A stretch of 32,558 nucleotides of DNA from Lachnospiraceae bacterium (GCA_017443065.1 JAFSPF010000085.1:1-32558); one strand, 5' to 3'. Shown: positions 16,859 to 26,291, numbered from the stretch's first letter. A program made the numbers and translations. Notes: a model not told the origin generated them from the sequence alone.

Positions 16859-18029
16859 GAAGATTGTGATCCTGGGCGCGACGGGCTCGATCGGCACGCA
16901 GGCGCTGGAGGTCATCCGCACATACAATGCCTCGGAGGAGGGGAAGAAGAAGCCGCTGCGCGTGACGGGACTGGCGGCCAATGCTTCCGTGGAAGAACTG
17001 GAAAAACAGATCCGCGAATTCCGGCCGCGGCTTACGGCGATGTATTCGGAGGAGGCCGCCGCGGATTTGCGCACGCGCATAAAGGATTTAAATGTGAAGG
17101 TGCTGTCCGGCATGGAAGGACTGGAGGAGCTGTCGTCCATGCGGGAGGCGGATACGGTGCTGACGGCGGTGGTCGGGATGATCGGGATCAGGCCCACGAT
17201 CGCCGCGATCAAAGCGGGCAAGGACATTGCGCTTTCCAATAAGGAAACGCTGGTGGCGGCAGGGGACATCATCATGCCGCTGGTGAAGGAATACGGCGTA
17301 AAGCTTCTGCCGGTGGATTCGGAGCACAGCGCGATCTTCCAGTGCCTGAACGGAGAGCGGAGAGAGCGCATCGACGAGGTTCTGCTGACGGCCTCCGGCG
17401 GTCCCTTCCGCGGAAGGAAGCGGGAGGAGCTGACGGCCGTCACCAAAGAGGATGCGCTGAAGCATCCGAACTGGTCCATGGGCGCGAAGATCACGATCGA
17501 TTCCGCGACGCTCGTCAACAAAGGGCTGGAGGTGATCGAGGCGATGCATCTCTTCGGCGTGCCGGCGGAACAAATCCGCGTGGTCGTGCAGCCGAAGAGC
17601 ATCATTCACTCCATGGTGCGCTTTGCGGACGGGAGCGTCATGGCACAGATGGGACAGCCGGACATGAAGCTGCCGATCGCCTACGCCTTTACGACGCCGG
17701 ACCGGATGGTACTGCCCTCGGAGCCGCTGGATTTTGCGGCCCTGCAGGAAATCCGCTTTGAGGCGCCGGATACGGAAACCTTCCGTGCGTTGCCGCTGGC
17801 TTACGAGGCGGCGAAGACGCGCGGCACCATGCCCGCGGTCTTCAATGCGGCCAACGAGGAAGCGGTCGCGATGTTTTTAAAGGATCAAATCCGCTTTTTG
17901 GAAATTACGGAGCTGATCGAAGCGGCGGTTTCGCATCACAGGGTGAAACAGCAGGCTTCACTGGAAGATATTTTTGCGGCGGAAGAAGAGGCGCGCGCCT
18001 TTGTGCGCCTGAAGGGACAGGGGAAATGA
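16851..18029 (+). CDS. dxr: 1-deoxy-D-xylulose 5-phosphate reductoisomerase
   Basis: Dxr makes 2-C-methyl-D-erythritol 4-phosphate from DXP with NADPH, the committed step of the MEP isoprenoid pathway and the target of fosmidomycin. The 392-residue length is usual. It shows GATGSIGTQALEVI at about residues 8-21, ALSNKETLVAAGDIIM, PVDSEHSAIFQCL (metal-binding Asp and Glu), TASGGPFR, HPNWSMGAKITIDSATLVNKGLE, and GQPDMKLPIAYAF. The start is TTG at 16851 with AGGGGA at 16838-16843; another TTG at 16824 lacks a ribosome site. The final ATGA overlaps rseP. It feeds the same isoprenoid line as ispG and uppS in this operon. Confidence 0.96.
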   Translation: MSEKIVILGATGSIGTQALEVIRTYNASEEGKKKPLRVTGLAANASVEELEKQIREFRPRLTAMYSEEAAADLRTRIKDLNVKVLSGMEGLEELSSMREADTVLTAVVGMIGIRPTIAAIKAGKDIALSNKETLVAAGDIIMPLVKEYGVKLLPVDSEHSAIFQCLNGERRERIDEVLLTASGGPFRGRKREELTAVTKEDALKHPNWSMGAKITIDSATLVNKGLEVIEAMHLFGVPAEQIRVVVQPKSIIHSMVRFADGSVMAQMGQPDMKLPIAYAFTTPDRMVLPSEPLDFAALQEIRFEAPDTETFRALPLAYEAAKTRGTMPAVFNAANEEAVAMFLKDQIRFLEITELIEAAVSHHRVKQQASLEDIFAAEEEARAFVRLKGQGK

Positions 18030-19150
18030 GTACGATCATCAGCATTTTGATTTTTGTTTTGATTTTCGGTCTGCTCGTGGTGGTGCATGAGGGCGGACAT
18101 TTTCTGATTGCGCGGGCGAACGGCATCCGCGTGAAGGAATTCATGGTCGGCTTCGGGCCGAAGATTTTCCAGAAAGAAAAAAAGGGAACGCTGTATTCCG
18201 TCCGCCTGCTGCCCTTCGGCGGTGCCTGTATCTTTGACGGGATGCCGGGTCTGGAGGACGAAGAGACGGAGGAGGACGAGAGCCTGATGCCCACGGGGCA
18301 GATCGCGAAATCGCAGCTGACGGAAGAAGAGGAGGAGGCACTGGGCGTGCCCTTCAAGGACGCAAAGGTCTGGGGGCGGATCGCCACGGTCTTTGCGGGA
18401 CCGCTCTTCAACGTGCTTTTGGCCTTTGTGGCATCCATCATCGTCACGGCCTTTTCCGTCTGGGATTATCCGATTGTCACGGGCTTTTCCGAAGATTCCC
18501 CCGCAATGGCGGCGGGGCTTCAGGCAGGCGACCGGATTCTTTCCATGGACGGCGAGCGGATCCATCTTTCGAATGAAGTGCGCATGCTCTCGCAGTTCAA
18601 CGAGGGAGAGGCCATCCGCATCGTGGCGGACCGGAACGGGGAGGAGATCACGGCGGAATTTGTTCCGAACTGGAGCGAAGAGGACGCGCGGTATTACATG
18701 GGCGTTTATCTCGGTGAGTACGGGGAGGTGAAGGGAGCGCAGATTCTTCCCTACGCCTTTCATAATATGAGCTATTACGTGAAGTGGACCTACCGGAGCC
18801 TCTGGCTTCTGGTCACGGGACGCCTCGGCATGGACGCGCTCTCCGGCCCTGTCGGCATGGTGCAGATGGTGGATGAGACCTATGAGGCCTCCAGTCAGTA
18901 CGGCGCGAGTGCCGTGCTGCTGTCGATGACGGAGCTTTTGCTCCTGCTTTCCGTCAACCTCGCGATCGTGAACCTCCTGCCGATCCCGGGCCTGGACGGC
19001 GGAAGACTGCTCTTTCTGTTCATCGAGGTGGTGCGCGGAAAACCGATCCCGCCGGAGAAGGAAGGCTATGTGCACATCGCCGGCGTGATCGCCTTGGTGG
19101 CGCTGATGGTGTTTGTACTGTTCAAGGATATCGTTCGTTTCATCGGATAG
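18026..19150 (+). CDS. rseP: Site-2 intramembrane zinc metalloprotease
   Basis: RseP/RasP-type protease that cuts membrane substrates such as anti-sigma factors and leftover signal peptides. Its 374 residues begin with a hydrophobic span carrying the zinc motif HEGGH (His21, Glu22, His25). A PDZ domain in the middle (SEDSPAMAAGLQAGDRILSMDGERI) and a later span with NLLPIPGLDGGRLLFLFIE, the third zinc ligand motif, follow. An acidic segment (LEDEETEEDESLMPTGQ to TEEEEEALGVPF) between the first span and FAGPLFN is a common clostridial extension. It overlaps dxr by ATGA. Confidence 0.95.
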   Translation: MSTIISILIFVLIFGLLVVVHEGGHFLIARANGIRVKEFMVGFGPKIFQKEKKGTLYSVRLLPFGGACIFDGMPGLEDEETEEDESLMPTGQIAKSQLTEEEEEALGVPFKDAKVWGRIATVFAGPLFNVLLAFVASIIVTAFSVWDYPIVTGFSEDSPAMAAGLQAGDRILSMDGERIHLSNEVRMLSQFNEGEAIRIVADRNGEEITAEFVPNWSEEDARYYMGVYLGEYGEVKGAQILPYAFHNMSYYVKWTYRSLWLLVTGRLGMDALSGPVGMVQMVDETYEASSQYGASAVLLSMTELLLLLSVNLAIVNLLPIPGLDGGRLLFLFIEVVRGKPIPPEKEGYVHIAGVIALVALMVFVLFKDIVRFIG

Positions 19151-19160
19151 GATGCTTGCC

Positions 19161-20216
19161 ATGGCATACAGGAATCACACAAGAATCGTCAGCATCGGGG
19201 ACGTTACGATTGGCGGGGGGAATCCCGTCGCGATCCAGTCCATGACGAATACAAAGACAGAGGACGCGGACGCCACGGTCGCGCAGATCGAAGCCTTGCA
19301 GGACGCGGGCTGCGAGATCATCCGCTGCACGGTGAACAACGAGGCGGCCGCAAAGGCATTGCCTGAAATTAAGAAACGCATCCGCATTCCGCTGGTGGCG
19401 GACATTCATTTTGATTACCGCCTCGCGATCGCGGCGGTGGAGGCGGGCGCGGACAAGATCCGCATCAATCCCGGCAACATCGGCGGAGAGGACAGGGTCA
19501 AGGCGGTCGCGGATGCCTGTAAGGCAAAGGGCGTGCCCATCCGCGTCGGTGTGAACGCGGGCTCGCTCGAAAAACAGCTCATCGAAAAATACGGCGGCGT
19601 GACGCCGGAGGGTCTGGTGGAAAGTGCGCTGGACAAGGTGCGCATGGTGGAGGAAGCGGGCTACGATCAGCTCGTCATCAGCATCAAGTCCTCGGACGTG
19701 CATCTTTGCGCAAGGGCCTACAGGCTGCTTGCGGAGCAGAGCACGTATCCCACGCACGTCGGCATCACGGAGGCCGGAACGGTTTACACCGGCACGATCA
19801 AATCCGCCGTCGGCCTGGGGATGATATTATCCGAGGGCATCGGCGATACCGTGCGTGTCTCGCTCTCCGGGGATCCGGTCGAGGAGATCAGGGCGGCAAA
19901 GACGATCCTGCGCACGCTTAGGTTGCGCCGCGAGGGGATTGAGGTCGTGGCCTGTCCGACCTGCGGACGCACGGAGCTTGATCTCATCGGTCTTGCCAAC
20001 CGCACGGAGGAGCTGTGCGCAAGCTATGATCTGCCGATCAAGGTCGCCGTCATGGGCTGCGTCGTGAACGGCCCGGGCGAAGCGCGGGAGGCGGACCTGG
20101 GGATCGCAGGCGGCAAAGGGGAAGGCCTGCTGATCAAGAAGGGGGAAGTGGTGAAGAAGCTTCCGGAGAGTGAGCTTCTCTCCGCATTGCAGTACGAGCT
20201 GGATCACTGGGAATGA
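19161..20216 (+). CDS. ispG: 4-hydroxy-3-methylbut-2-enyl diphosphate synthase
   Basis: IspG converts methylerythritol cyclodiphosphate to HMBPP, using a [4Fe-4S] cluster. The 351-residue protein shows GGGNPVAIQSMTNTKTEDADAT, DIHFDYRLAIAAVEAGADKIRINPGNIG, and the cluster cysteines in CPTCGRTELDLI (about residues 264 and 267) and GCVVNGPGEAREADLGIAGG (about residue 299). I use the ATG at 19161 because MAYRNHTRIVSIGDV fits the family and TAGGA at 19148-19152 sits at the right distance; ATG at 19152 would add three residues. It shares the isoprenoid pathway with dxr and uppS upstream. Confidence 0.95.
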   Translation: MAYRNHTRIVSIGDVTIGGGNPVAIQSMTNTKTEDADATVAQIEALQDAGCEIIRCTVNNEAAAKALPEIKKRIRIPLVADIHFDYRLAIAAVEAGADKIRINPGNIGGEDRVKAVADACKAKGVPIRVGVNAGSLEKQLIEKYGGVTPEGLVESALDKVRMVEEAGYDQLVISIKSSDVHLCARAYRLLAEQSTYPTHVGITEAGTVYTGTIKSAVGLGMILSEGIGDTVRVSLSGDPVEEIRAAKTILRTLRLRREGIEVVACPTCGRTELDLIGLANRTEELCASYDLPIKVAVMGCVVNGPGEAREADLGIAGGKGEGLLIKKGEVVKKLPESELLSALQYELDHWE

Positions 20217-20220
20217 AACC

Positions 20221-23200
20221 ATGGAAAAACTATTTTTTGATGTCTTTCCGACCCTCGAAGCGGAGGATCGGTTAAAACAGCTGCTTTCGGAGGCACAGGT
20301 CACGCGCGTCACCAAAACCCGGCGCGGGGATCTTCTGTGCGTCTATCTCAACAGCCCCGTCGTGATTGAAAAAACGGATATCCGGAAGCTGGAAAAGGCG
20401 ATCGCGGGACAGGTTTCCCCCGATGCGCGGATGAACGTGCGGATCCGGGAATCCTTTGTGCTGCCGGGAGATGTCGGCGCGGAATCCTTTTTCCGCGGCT
20501 ATGAGGAGAGCTTCCTGCTGGAGCTGAAGGAGGAGGATCCGGTGCTCTTTGCCATGCTCAAAAAAGCGGAGCTGGCCTTTCCGGACAGCCACAGCATCCA
20601 TGTGTCCCTGCCGGACGGCCCCGTGGAGCGGCACGGCGCGGACAAGCTGTCGGAGGTGCTCCGGCGTCTGCTTGCGGAGCGCGCGGGGTTTCGGGAGCCA
20701 CAGGTGAACTGTGAGTTTGTCCCGCGCGAGGAGCCGGAGGAGGTTGCGCCCGTGCCTTACGTGCCGGAGCGACGCATCGTCATGCCGCCGGCGAATGCTT
20801 CCTTCGGGGGACCGGAGCGCAGGAGCACGATCACGGTGAAGCCCGTGGATCCCGCGCAGGGAAAACGCAGAAAAAAACAGGAGGGGAATCCGGAGGACAT
20901 GCTCTACGGCAGGCCCTTTGCGGATGCGCCGGTTGCGATCGAAACGATCGATGCCGGCACGACCTCCGTTGTCGTGATCGAGGGAGAGGTGACGGGGCTT
21001 GCCGACCGGAGCGTGAAAAACGGCAAGCGGATGATCACCTTCGGCGTGCATGACGATACGGATTCCATCGGCGTGAAATGCTTTATCGCGGAGGAGGACG
21101 CGGATCAGCTGATCCGGAACCTGAAGGAGCAGGGCTATGTGCGCGTCAAGGGAGAGCCGAAGTATGACACCTATGACCGCGAGGTTGCGATTGCCTTTCC
21201 GATCGGCATCGCGAAAGCGGAGAGGAGGCTGTCCAGCCGCGCGGACACGGCGGAAAAGAAGCGCGTGGAGCTGCATATCCACAGCACGATGAGCGACATG
21301 GACGCCGTGTCGGATGCCGCGTCCCTTGTACGTCAGGCGTATGAGTGGGGGATGCCCGGCATTGCCGTCACGGACCATGGCGTCGTGCAGGCCCTGACGG
21401 AGGCCACCAAGGCCTGGGGCAAGCTCTACGGCAAGGCCTGCGACAAGGCAAAGGAAGAGGGAAAGGAAAAACCGGACCGCCAGGACTTCTTCAAGATCGT
21501 GCCTGCCATGGAATGCTATCTCGTGGATGACACAAAGAGCGCGGTGACGAATGCCTCCGGACAGACACTGGCGGATTCCTCTTACGTCGTCTTTGACCTG
21601 GAGACCACGGGCTTTTCCCCGCATAAAAACAGCATCATCGAGTTCGGCGCGGTGCGGATTGAAAAGGGACAGATCGTTTCGCGTTTTTCGGAATTCGTGA
21701 ATCCCGGGATCCCCATCCCCGCGCGGATCACGCAGCTGACCCATATCACGGACGCCATGGTGCGGGAGGCGCAGGCGGTGGAAGAGGTGCTGCCGCGCTT
21801 TCTGGAATTCGCAAAGGACGCGGTGCTGGTGGGGCACAATGTCGCCTTCGATGCCGCCTTCATTTATGAAAAGAGCGCGGCACAGGGCATCGATGTGCAC
21901 TTCACGACGCTGGATACGATGGGCCTTTCCCGCATGTTCTTCCCGAAGCAGGGAAGACATTCGCTGGACGCCGTTGCGAAAACGCTGAAGGTCGAATTAA
22001 AAACGCATCACCGCGCGGTGGATGATTCCGAGGCCACGGCCGGCATCTTCCTGCGCTTTCTGGACATGCTGAAGGAACAGGGCGCGCAGACCGTTGATGA
22101 TGTCGCGCGCTTAAGCCGCATGAGCATCGATGCCGCCAAGCATCTTCGCCCGCATCACGCGGTACTTCTGGCCAAAAACACGACGGGACGCGTCAATCTT
22201 TATACGCTTGTCAGCAAATCCCATGTGGAATATTTTCACCGCTACCCGCTGGTGCCCTTGAGTGTGCTGATGCAGCACCGGGAAGGGCTTCTTGTCGGCA
22301 GCGCGGATGCGAACGGCGAGCTGTGGCAGGCCGTTGCCGAGGGCAGGCGGAAAAGCGAGATCGAGGAGATGGCCGCGCGCTATGATTATTTTGAGGTGCA
22401 GCCGCCGGAGAATTATGCCTACATGATCGATCATCCGCGTTACGAAAGCATCGGGAGCATGGAGGATCTGCGGGAGATCAACCGCCAGATCATCGCGCTC
22501 GGCGCAAAGCTCGGAAAGCCAGTCTGCGCCACCTCCGACGCGCATTTCCTGAATCCGCAGGACGTGACCTTCCGCACGATCCTTCTCGAAGGCAAGGACA
22601 TCAAGGGCGGCAAGGACGGCGTGAAGGCGGACGCCAGCAAGAACGTGAAAAAGGACGATGAGGCGGCGCCGCTGTATTTCCGCACGACGGACGAGATGTG
22701 CGAGGCCTTCTCCGATCTGGACGAGGAGACGGTGCGGGAGATTGTGGTGGAGGCGCCGCGCCGGATTCTTGACATGTGCGATGCCGTACCCTTTGTGCGG
22801 CCGGACAAGTGTCCGCCGGTGATCGAGGATTCCGATAAAACGCTGCGCGCACTCTGCTATGAAAAGGCGGAGCGCATTTACGGGAGTCCGCTGCCGCAGA
22901 TCGTGGAGGCGCGTCTCGAAAAGGAACTGAACTCCATCATCGGCAACGGCTTTGCCGTCATGTATATCATCGCGCAGAAGCTCGTGTCGAAATCCCTTTC
23001 GGACGGCTATATCGTCGGCAGCCGCGGCTCCGTCGGAAGCTCCTTTGTGGCCTTTGCCTCCGGCATCACGGAGGTCAACGCGCTGCCGCCGCATTATGTC
23101 TGCCCCTCCTGCCGGTATTCGGATTTTGACTCCGAGGAGGTCAGGGCCTATGCCGGAAACTCCGGCTGTGACATGCCGGACAAAGCCTGTCCCGTCTGCG

Positions 23201-24705
23201 GAACGAAGCTGTACAAGGACGGCTTTGACATTCCCTTTGAAACCTTCCTCGGCTTCCACGGGGAAAAGGAGCCGGACATCGATCTGAATTTCTCCGGCGA
23301 ATACCAGGCGACGGCGCACAAATACACGGAGGAAATCTTCGGCAAGGGACAGACCTACCGCGCCGGCACCGTTTCCGGCTTACAGGACAAGACCGCCTAC
23401 GGCGTGGTGAAAAAGTATCTGGAGTACAACCACATCACGAAGCGCAAACCGGAGATCGACCGCCTGGTGCAGGGGCTTTCCGGCGTCAGACACGGCACGG
23501 GACAGCATCCCGGCGGCATCATCGTTCTGCCGATCGGAGAGGATATCAATTCCTTTACGCCGGTGCAGCATCCGGCGAACAAGTCGGACACGGACACGAT
23601 CACGACGCACTATGATTATCACTCCATCGATCACAACCTGCTGAAGCTGGACATCCTCGGGCATGATGATCCGACGATGGTGCGCTTCCTGCATGACGCG
23701 ACGGGCATCGATCCGACGCAGGCGCCGCTCGATGATCCGGAGGTGATGCAGCTCTTCAAGGATACGAGCTCCCTGCGGATTGATCCCGCACAGATCGGCG
23801 GGACGAAGCTCGGCTGCCTCGGGCTTCCCGAATTCGGCACGGACTTCGCCATGCAGATGGTGCTGGATGCAAAGCCCACGTCCTTTTCGCATCTGATCCG
23901 GATCGCGGGTCTTGCGCACGGCACGGATGTGTGGATCGGCAACGCAAGGGACCTGATCTTAAACGGCACGGCCACGATCGAAACCGCCATCTGCAACCGT
24001 GATGACATCATGAACTATCTGATCCACAAGGGCGTCGATCCGCAGCTTTCCTTCAACGCGATGGAACGCGTGCGCAAGGGCAAGGGCTTAAGCGATGAGA
24101 TGAAGACGGCCATGATCAACGCGCAGGTGCCGGACTGGTACATCGATTCCTGCCAGAAGATCCAGTACATGTTCCCGAAGGCGCACGCCACGGCCTATGT
24201 GATGAACGCCTGGCGCATCGCCTGGTTCAAGGTGCATGAGCCGCTGGCCTTCTATGCCGCATGGTTTTCCATCCGCGCCAAGGCGGTCTCCTATAAAAAC
24301 ATGTGTCAGGGCGTGGCGCATCTGGCGGAGGTGATGGCGGATTATGAGCACCGCGAAAAGGAGCTGTCCAACGTGGAGCAGCTTGCCTACGGCGACATGC
24401 GCGTCGCGCAGGAGATGTACGCGCGCGGCTACGAGTTTGCGCCGATCGATCTCTTCCGTGCGCATGCGGAAAAGTTTCAGGTGATCGACGGAAAGATTAT
24501 GCCCGCCTTTGTCGCGATCGACGGCATGGGACCCGTCGCGGCCGAGGGCGTTTATGCCGCCGCGAAGGACGGCGCCTTCCTCTCCCGCGATGATTTCAAG
24601 GAACGCACGAAGTGCCCGACCGCCGTGATGGAGACGATGGCGGAGCTCGGCATCTTAGGGGACATTCCGGAGTCGAATCAGATTTCGTTGTTTGATATGT
24701 TGTAA
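20221..24705 (+). CDS. polC: DNA polymerase III alpha subunit, Gram-positive type PolC
   Basis: PolC is the main replicative DNA polymerase of Firmicutes, with built-in proofreading. The 1494 residues run in family order. An N-terminal domain comes first, then an OB fold (EGEVTGLADRSVKNGKRMITF), a split PHP domain (ELHIHSTMSDMD, about residue 351, and TGRVNLYTLVSKSHVEYFHRYP), and an inserted DnaQ-like 3'-5' exonuclease (VVFDLETTGF about 457, VGHNVAFDAAF, HHRAVDDSEAT). The polymerase follows with SRGSVGSSFVAFASGITEVNALPPHYVCPSC, a second cysteine pair CPVCGTK, PDIDLNFSGEYQ (about 1019, catalytic Asp) and KAHATAYVMNAWRIAWFKVHEP. The ATG at 20221 is preferred to the far-upstream start that overlaps ispG. 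No terminator is visible after it. Confidence 0.98.
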   Translation: MEKLFFDVFPTLEAEDRLKQLLSEAQVTRVTKTRRGDLLCVYLNSPVVIEKTDIRKLEKAIAGQVSPDARMNVRIRESFVLPGDVGAESFFRGYEESFLLELKEEDPVLFAMLKKAELAFPDSHSIHVSLPDGPVERHGADKLSEVLRRLLAERAGFREPQVNCEFVPREEPEEVAPVPYVPERRIVMPPANASFGGPERRSTITVKPVDPAQGKRRKKQEGNPEDMLYGRPFADAPVAIETIDAGTTSVVVIEGEVTGLADRSVKNGKRMITFGVHDDTDSIGVKCFIAEEDADQLIRNLKEQGYVRVKGEPKYDTYDREVAIAFPIGIAKAERRLSSRADTAEKKRVELHIHSTMSDMDAVSDAASLVRQAYEWGMPGIAVTDHGVVQALTEATKAWGKLYGKACDKAKEEGKEKPDRQDFFKIVPAMECYLVDDTKSAVTNASGQTLADSSYVVFDLETTGFSPHKNSIIEFGAVRIEKGQIVSRFSEFVNPGIPIPARITQLTHITDAMVREAQAVEEVLPRFLEFAKDAVLVGHNVAFDAAFIYEKSAAQGIDVHFTTLDTMGLSRMFFPKQGRHSLDAVAKTLKVELKTHHRAVDDSEATAGIFLRFLDMLKEQGAQTVDDVARLSRMSIDAAKHLRPHHAVLLAKNTTGRVNLYTLVSKSHVEYFHRYPLVPLSVLMQHREGLLVGSADANGELWQAVAEGRRKSEIEEMAARYDYFEVQPPENYAYMIDHPRYESIGSMEDLREINRQIIALGAKLGKPVCATSDAHFLNPQDVTFRTILLEGKDIKGGKDGVKADASKNVKKDDEAAPLYFRTTDEMCEAFSDLDEETVREIVVEAPRRILDMCDAVPFVRPDKCPPVIEDSDKTLRALCYEKAERIYGSPLPQIVEARLEKELNSIIGNGFAVMYIIAQKLVSKSLSDGYIVGSRGSVGSSFVAFASGITEVNALPPHYVCPSCRYSDFDSEEVRAYAGNSGCDMPDKACPVCGTKLYKDGFDIPFETFLGFHGEKEPDIDLNFSGEYQATAHKYTEEIFGKGQTYRAGTVSGLQDKTAYGVVKKYLEYNHITKRKPEIDRLVQGLSGVRHGTGQHPGGIIVLPIGEDINSFTPVQHPANKSDTDTITTHYDYHSIDHNLLKLDILGHDDPTMVRFLHDATGIDPTQAPLDDPEVMQLFKDTSSLRIDPAQIGGTKLGCLGLPEFGTDFAMQMVLDAKPTSFSHLIRIAGLAHGTDVWIGNARDLILNGTATIETAICNRDDIMNYLIHKGVDPQLSFNAMERVRKGKGLSDEMKTAMINAQVPDWYIDSCQKIQYMFPKAHATAYVMNAWRIAWFKVHEPLAFYAAWFSIRAKAVSYKNMCQGVAHLAEVMADYEHREKELSNVEQLAYGDMRVAQEMYARGYEFAPIDLFRAHAEKFQVIDGKIMPAFVAIDGMGPVAAEGVYAAAKDGAFLSRDDFKERTKCPTAVMETMAELGILGDIPESNQISLFDML

Positions 24706-24714
24706 AAAAACGTA

Positions 24715-24743
24715 TTGACATACCCCGACAGGCGTGGTAATAT
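24715..24743 (+). promoter_or_regulatory. Promoter of the PadR-HAAS-DUF4097 operon
   Basis: TTGACA (24715-24720) and TAATAT (24738-24743) with a 17-base spacer, beginning nine bases after the polC stop. The predicted start near 24750 leaves a leader of about 55 bases that carries the CGACAGGCG repeats. Confidence 0.8.
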
Positions 24744-24783
24744 ATACGACAGACGTACTACGACAGGCGAAGTACGACAGGCG
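24726..24783 (+). promoter_or_regulatory. Array of four CGACAG(G/A)CG boxes, likely operator for the PadR protein
   Basis: Boxes lie at 24726-24734, 24747-24755, 24761-24769 and 24775-24783. The start-to-start distances are 21, 14 and 14 bases, all multiples of seven. The first box falls in the -35/-10 spacer and the others in the early transcribed region. The last three sit in a 14-base repeat with TAC before each. A degenerate fifth copy may reach 24795. PadR proteins usually bind their own promoters, so autoregulation is inferred. Confidence 0.7.
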
Positions 24784-24804
24784 TAATACCACGAGGTGCG
24801 GCGT

Positions 24805-25131
24805 ATGATCAGTTCGGACATCATCAGAGGATATAACGATACCATCATTCTGTTTCTTTTGCTGGAGAAGCCGTCCTACGGCTATGAGATCTCCAGACAG
24901 ATCCGGCAGATTTCCGAAGAAAAATATGTGATCAAGGAGACGACACTGTATTCCGCTTTTACGCGCATGGAGAAAAACGGATACATCGAATCCTTTTATC
25001 AGGACGACATTGACTCCGGCGGAAAGCGGCGGACCTATTACCGCATCACGGAGGCGGGACGCGCCTATTACCGCGAGAAATGTGAGGAGTGGAACCTGAC
25101 GCAGGATGTCATCGCAAGGTTCATCAGATAG
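24805..25131 (+). CDS. PadR family transcriptional regulator
   Basis: A 108-residue winged-helix protein of the short PadR (PadR-s1) type. MISSDIIRGYNDTIILFLLLEKPSYGYEISRQI, ETTLYSAFTRMEKNGYIES and GGKRRTYYRITEAGRAYY are the family marks: the winged-helix N-part and the wing hairpin. PadR proteins act as dimers and usually repress a neighbouring membrane or stress operon. The ATG at 24805 follows GAGGTG at 24793-24798; the in-frame GTG at 24796 lies within that ribosome site and is rejected. The HAAS membrane gene begins nine bases later, the standard PadR-HAAS arrangement. Confidence 0.95.
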   Translation: MISSDIIRGYNDTIILFLLLEKPSYGYEISRQIRQISEEKYVIKETTLYSAFTRMEKNGYIESFYQDDIDSGGKRRTYYRITEAGRAYYREKCEEWNLTQDVIARFIR

Positions 25132-25139
25132 GGGGATTT

Positions 25140-26291
25140 ATGGAAATTATACGGACGTATTTGGAAAACATGTTCCTCAGCCTGCCGGCGACGCCGGAGG
25201 TGATCCGCGCGAAGCGGGAGCTTCTGGACATGATGGAGGACAAGTACCGGGAGCTTCGTGCGGAGGGGAAGACCGAAAACGAAGCAGTCGGCACGGTGAT
25301 CTCGGAGTTCGGTAATCTGGACGAGCTGGCGGAGACCCTCGGGATCGAGTGCATCATACGGCCGGAGGCGGCAAGGGAAACGGAGAGCGCAGCGTCCCGG
25401 ACGGCATCCGAAGGTACGGAGCGCGCGGAAACGGAGGGCGCATGGCAGGACGGGAGCGCGACGGGCGCAGGAGCCGCAGCATCTTCCGCGGACGAGCCCG
25501 ACGTCACGACGGACATCGCCAAGCAGTATCTCAAGGAAAGCACCAGGCAGGCGGTGCGTGTGGGACTGGGGGTTGCCCTGTGCATCTGCTCGCCGGTCTT
25601 TGTCATCGTGGCCTCCGCCTTTGATTCCCTGCCGGGCGCGGGCGTGCTCGAAGCGATCGGCGTCATCATTCTCTTCGTGATGGTGGCGGCGGCCGTCGGG
25701 ATCTTTATCTTCGGGAGCATGCGCATGAGCGAGTGGAAGGATGTGAAATTCGGCGGCGTGCAGCTGTCCTTTTATACGATTGAGTACCTGCGGGAGCAGA
25801 AGACATTGTTCAAGCCGATGTACGCGCTCTTTCTTACGCTCGGCATCGTGATGTGCATCCTCTCTCCGGTGCCGGTGGTGATCGCCGAGGCGATCGGAAG
25901 TCTCCGCCCCGGGGCCTTTTCGGATGGCGCGGAAAACATCGGCGCGGCGATCCTGCTGGTGATCGTGGCGATTGGCGTCTTCTTCATTATCTATGCGACG
26001 AAGCGCTACGGCGCGATCAGGAACCTCTTAAAGCGCGGCGGCATTTCCATCGATGACAGCGCGCCCACGGGGGAAGAGGTGCGGGAGCGCACGGAGCCGG
26101 AGGAGAAGAAGAGCAAAAAGAAAATGAAGTCGGAGGAAAAGCGTTTCAAGGAGCTCTGGAACGATACCGTGCTTTGTCTGTATCTGGTGTGGAGCTTTTT
26201 GACCTTCCGCTGGTGGATCACCTGGATCATCTTCCCGATCGCAAACTGGCTGTACAAGATTGTGCGGAATTATAAATTCAGAGAGGAATGA
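25140..26291 (+). CDS. HAAS (DUF1700-like) domain membrane protein
   Basis: A 383-residue protein. The N-terminal 70 residues are a HAAS-type helical domain (YLENMFLSLPATPEVIRAKRELLDMMEDKYRELRAEGK, ISEFGNLDELAETLG). An Ala/Glu/Thr-rich linker (about 75-135) follows, then four hydrophobic spans in two pairs (VALCICSPVFVIVASAF, VIILFVMVAAAVGIFIFG, LTLGIVMCILSPVPVVIAEA, AAILLVIVAIGVFFIIYAT). A basic Lys/Glu segment and a C-terminal hydrophobic hairpin (LYLVWSFLTFRWWITWIIF) complete it. The two span pairs look like an internal duplication (CICSPVFVIVAsA and CILSPVPVVIAeA). HAAS proteins are linked to PadR regulators and are thought to sense membrane or envelope state; the exact role is unknown. 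ATG 25140 has AGGGGGAT upstream. Confidence 0.85.
   Translation: MEIIRTYLENMFLSLPATPEVIRAKRELLDMMEDKYRELRAEGKTENEAVGTVISEFGNLDELAETLGIECIIRPEAARETESAASRTASEGTERAETEGAWQDGSATGAGAAASSADEPDVTTDIAKQYLKESTRQAVRVGLGVALCICSPVFVIVASAFDSLPGAGVLEAIGVIILFVMVAAAVGIFIFGSMRMSEWKDVKFGGVQLSFYTIEYLREQKTLFKPMYALFLTLGIVMCILSPVPVVIAEAIGSLRPGAFSDGAENIGAAILLVIVAIGVFFIIYATKRYGAIRNLLKRGGISIDDSAPTGEEVRERTEPEEKKSKKKMKSEEKRFKELWNDTVLCLYLVWSFLTFRWWITWIIFPIANWLYKIVRNYKFREE

Noticed and set aside
18240..18350. The acidic insertion in RseP as another mobile element
   Set aside because: No inverted repeat was seen in its DNA, and similar acidic segments occur in clostridial RseP proteins.
20272..21960. A 562-codon minus-strand ORF inside polC
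   Set aside because: It is a His/Arg/Leu-rich shadow of polC in a GC-rich genome, with no recognisable domain.
24726..24783. CRISPR-like direct repeats
   Set aside because: The boxes are only nine bases, spaced 14-21 bases, with no spacer diversity and no cas genes; they sit on a promoter.
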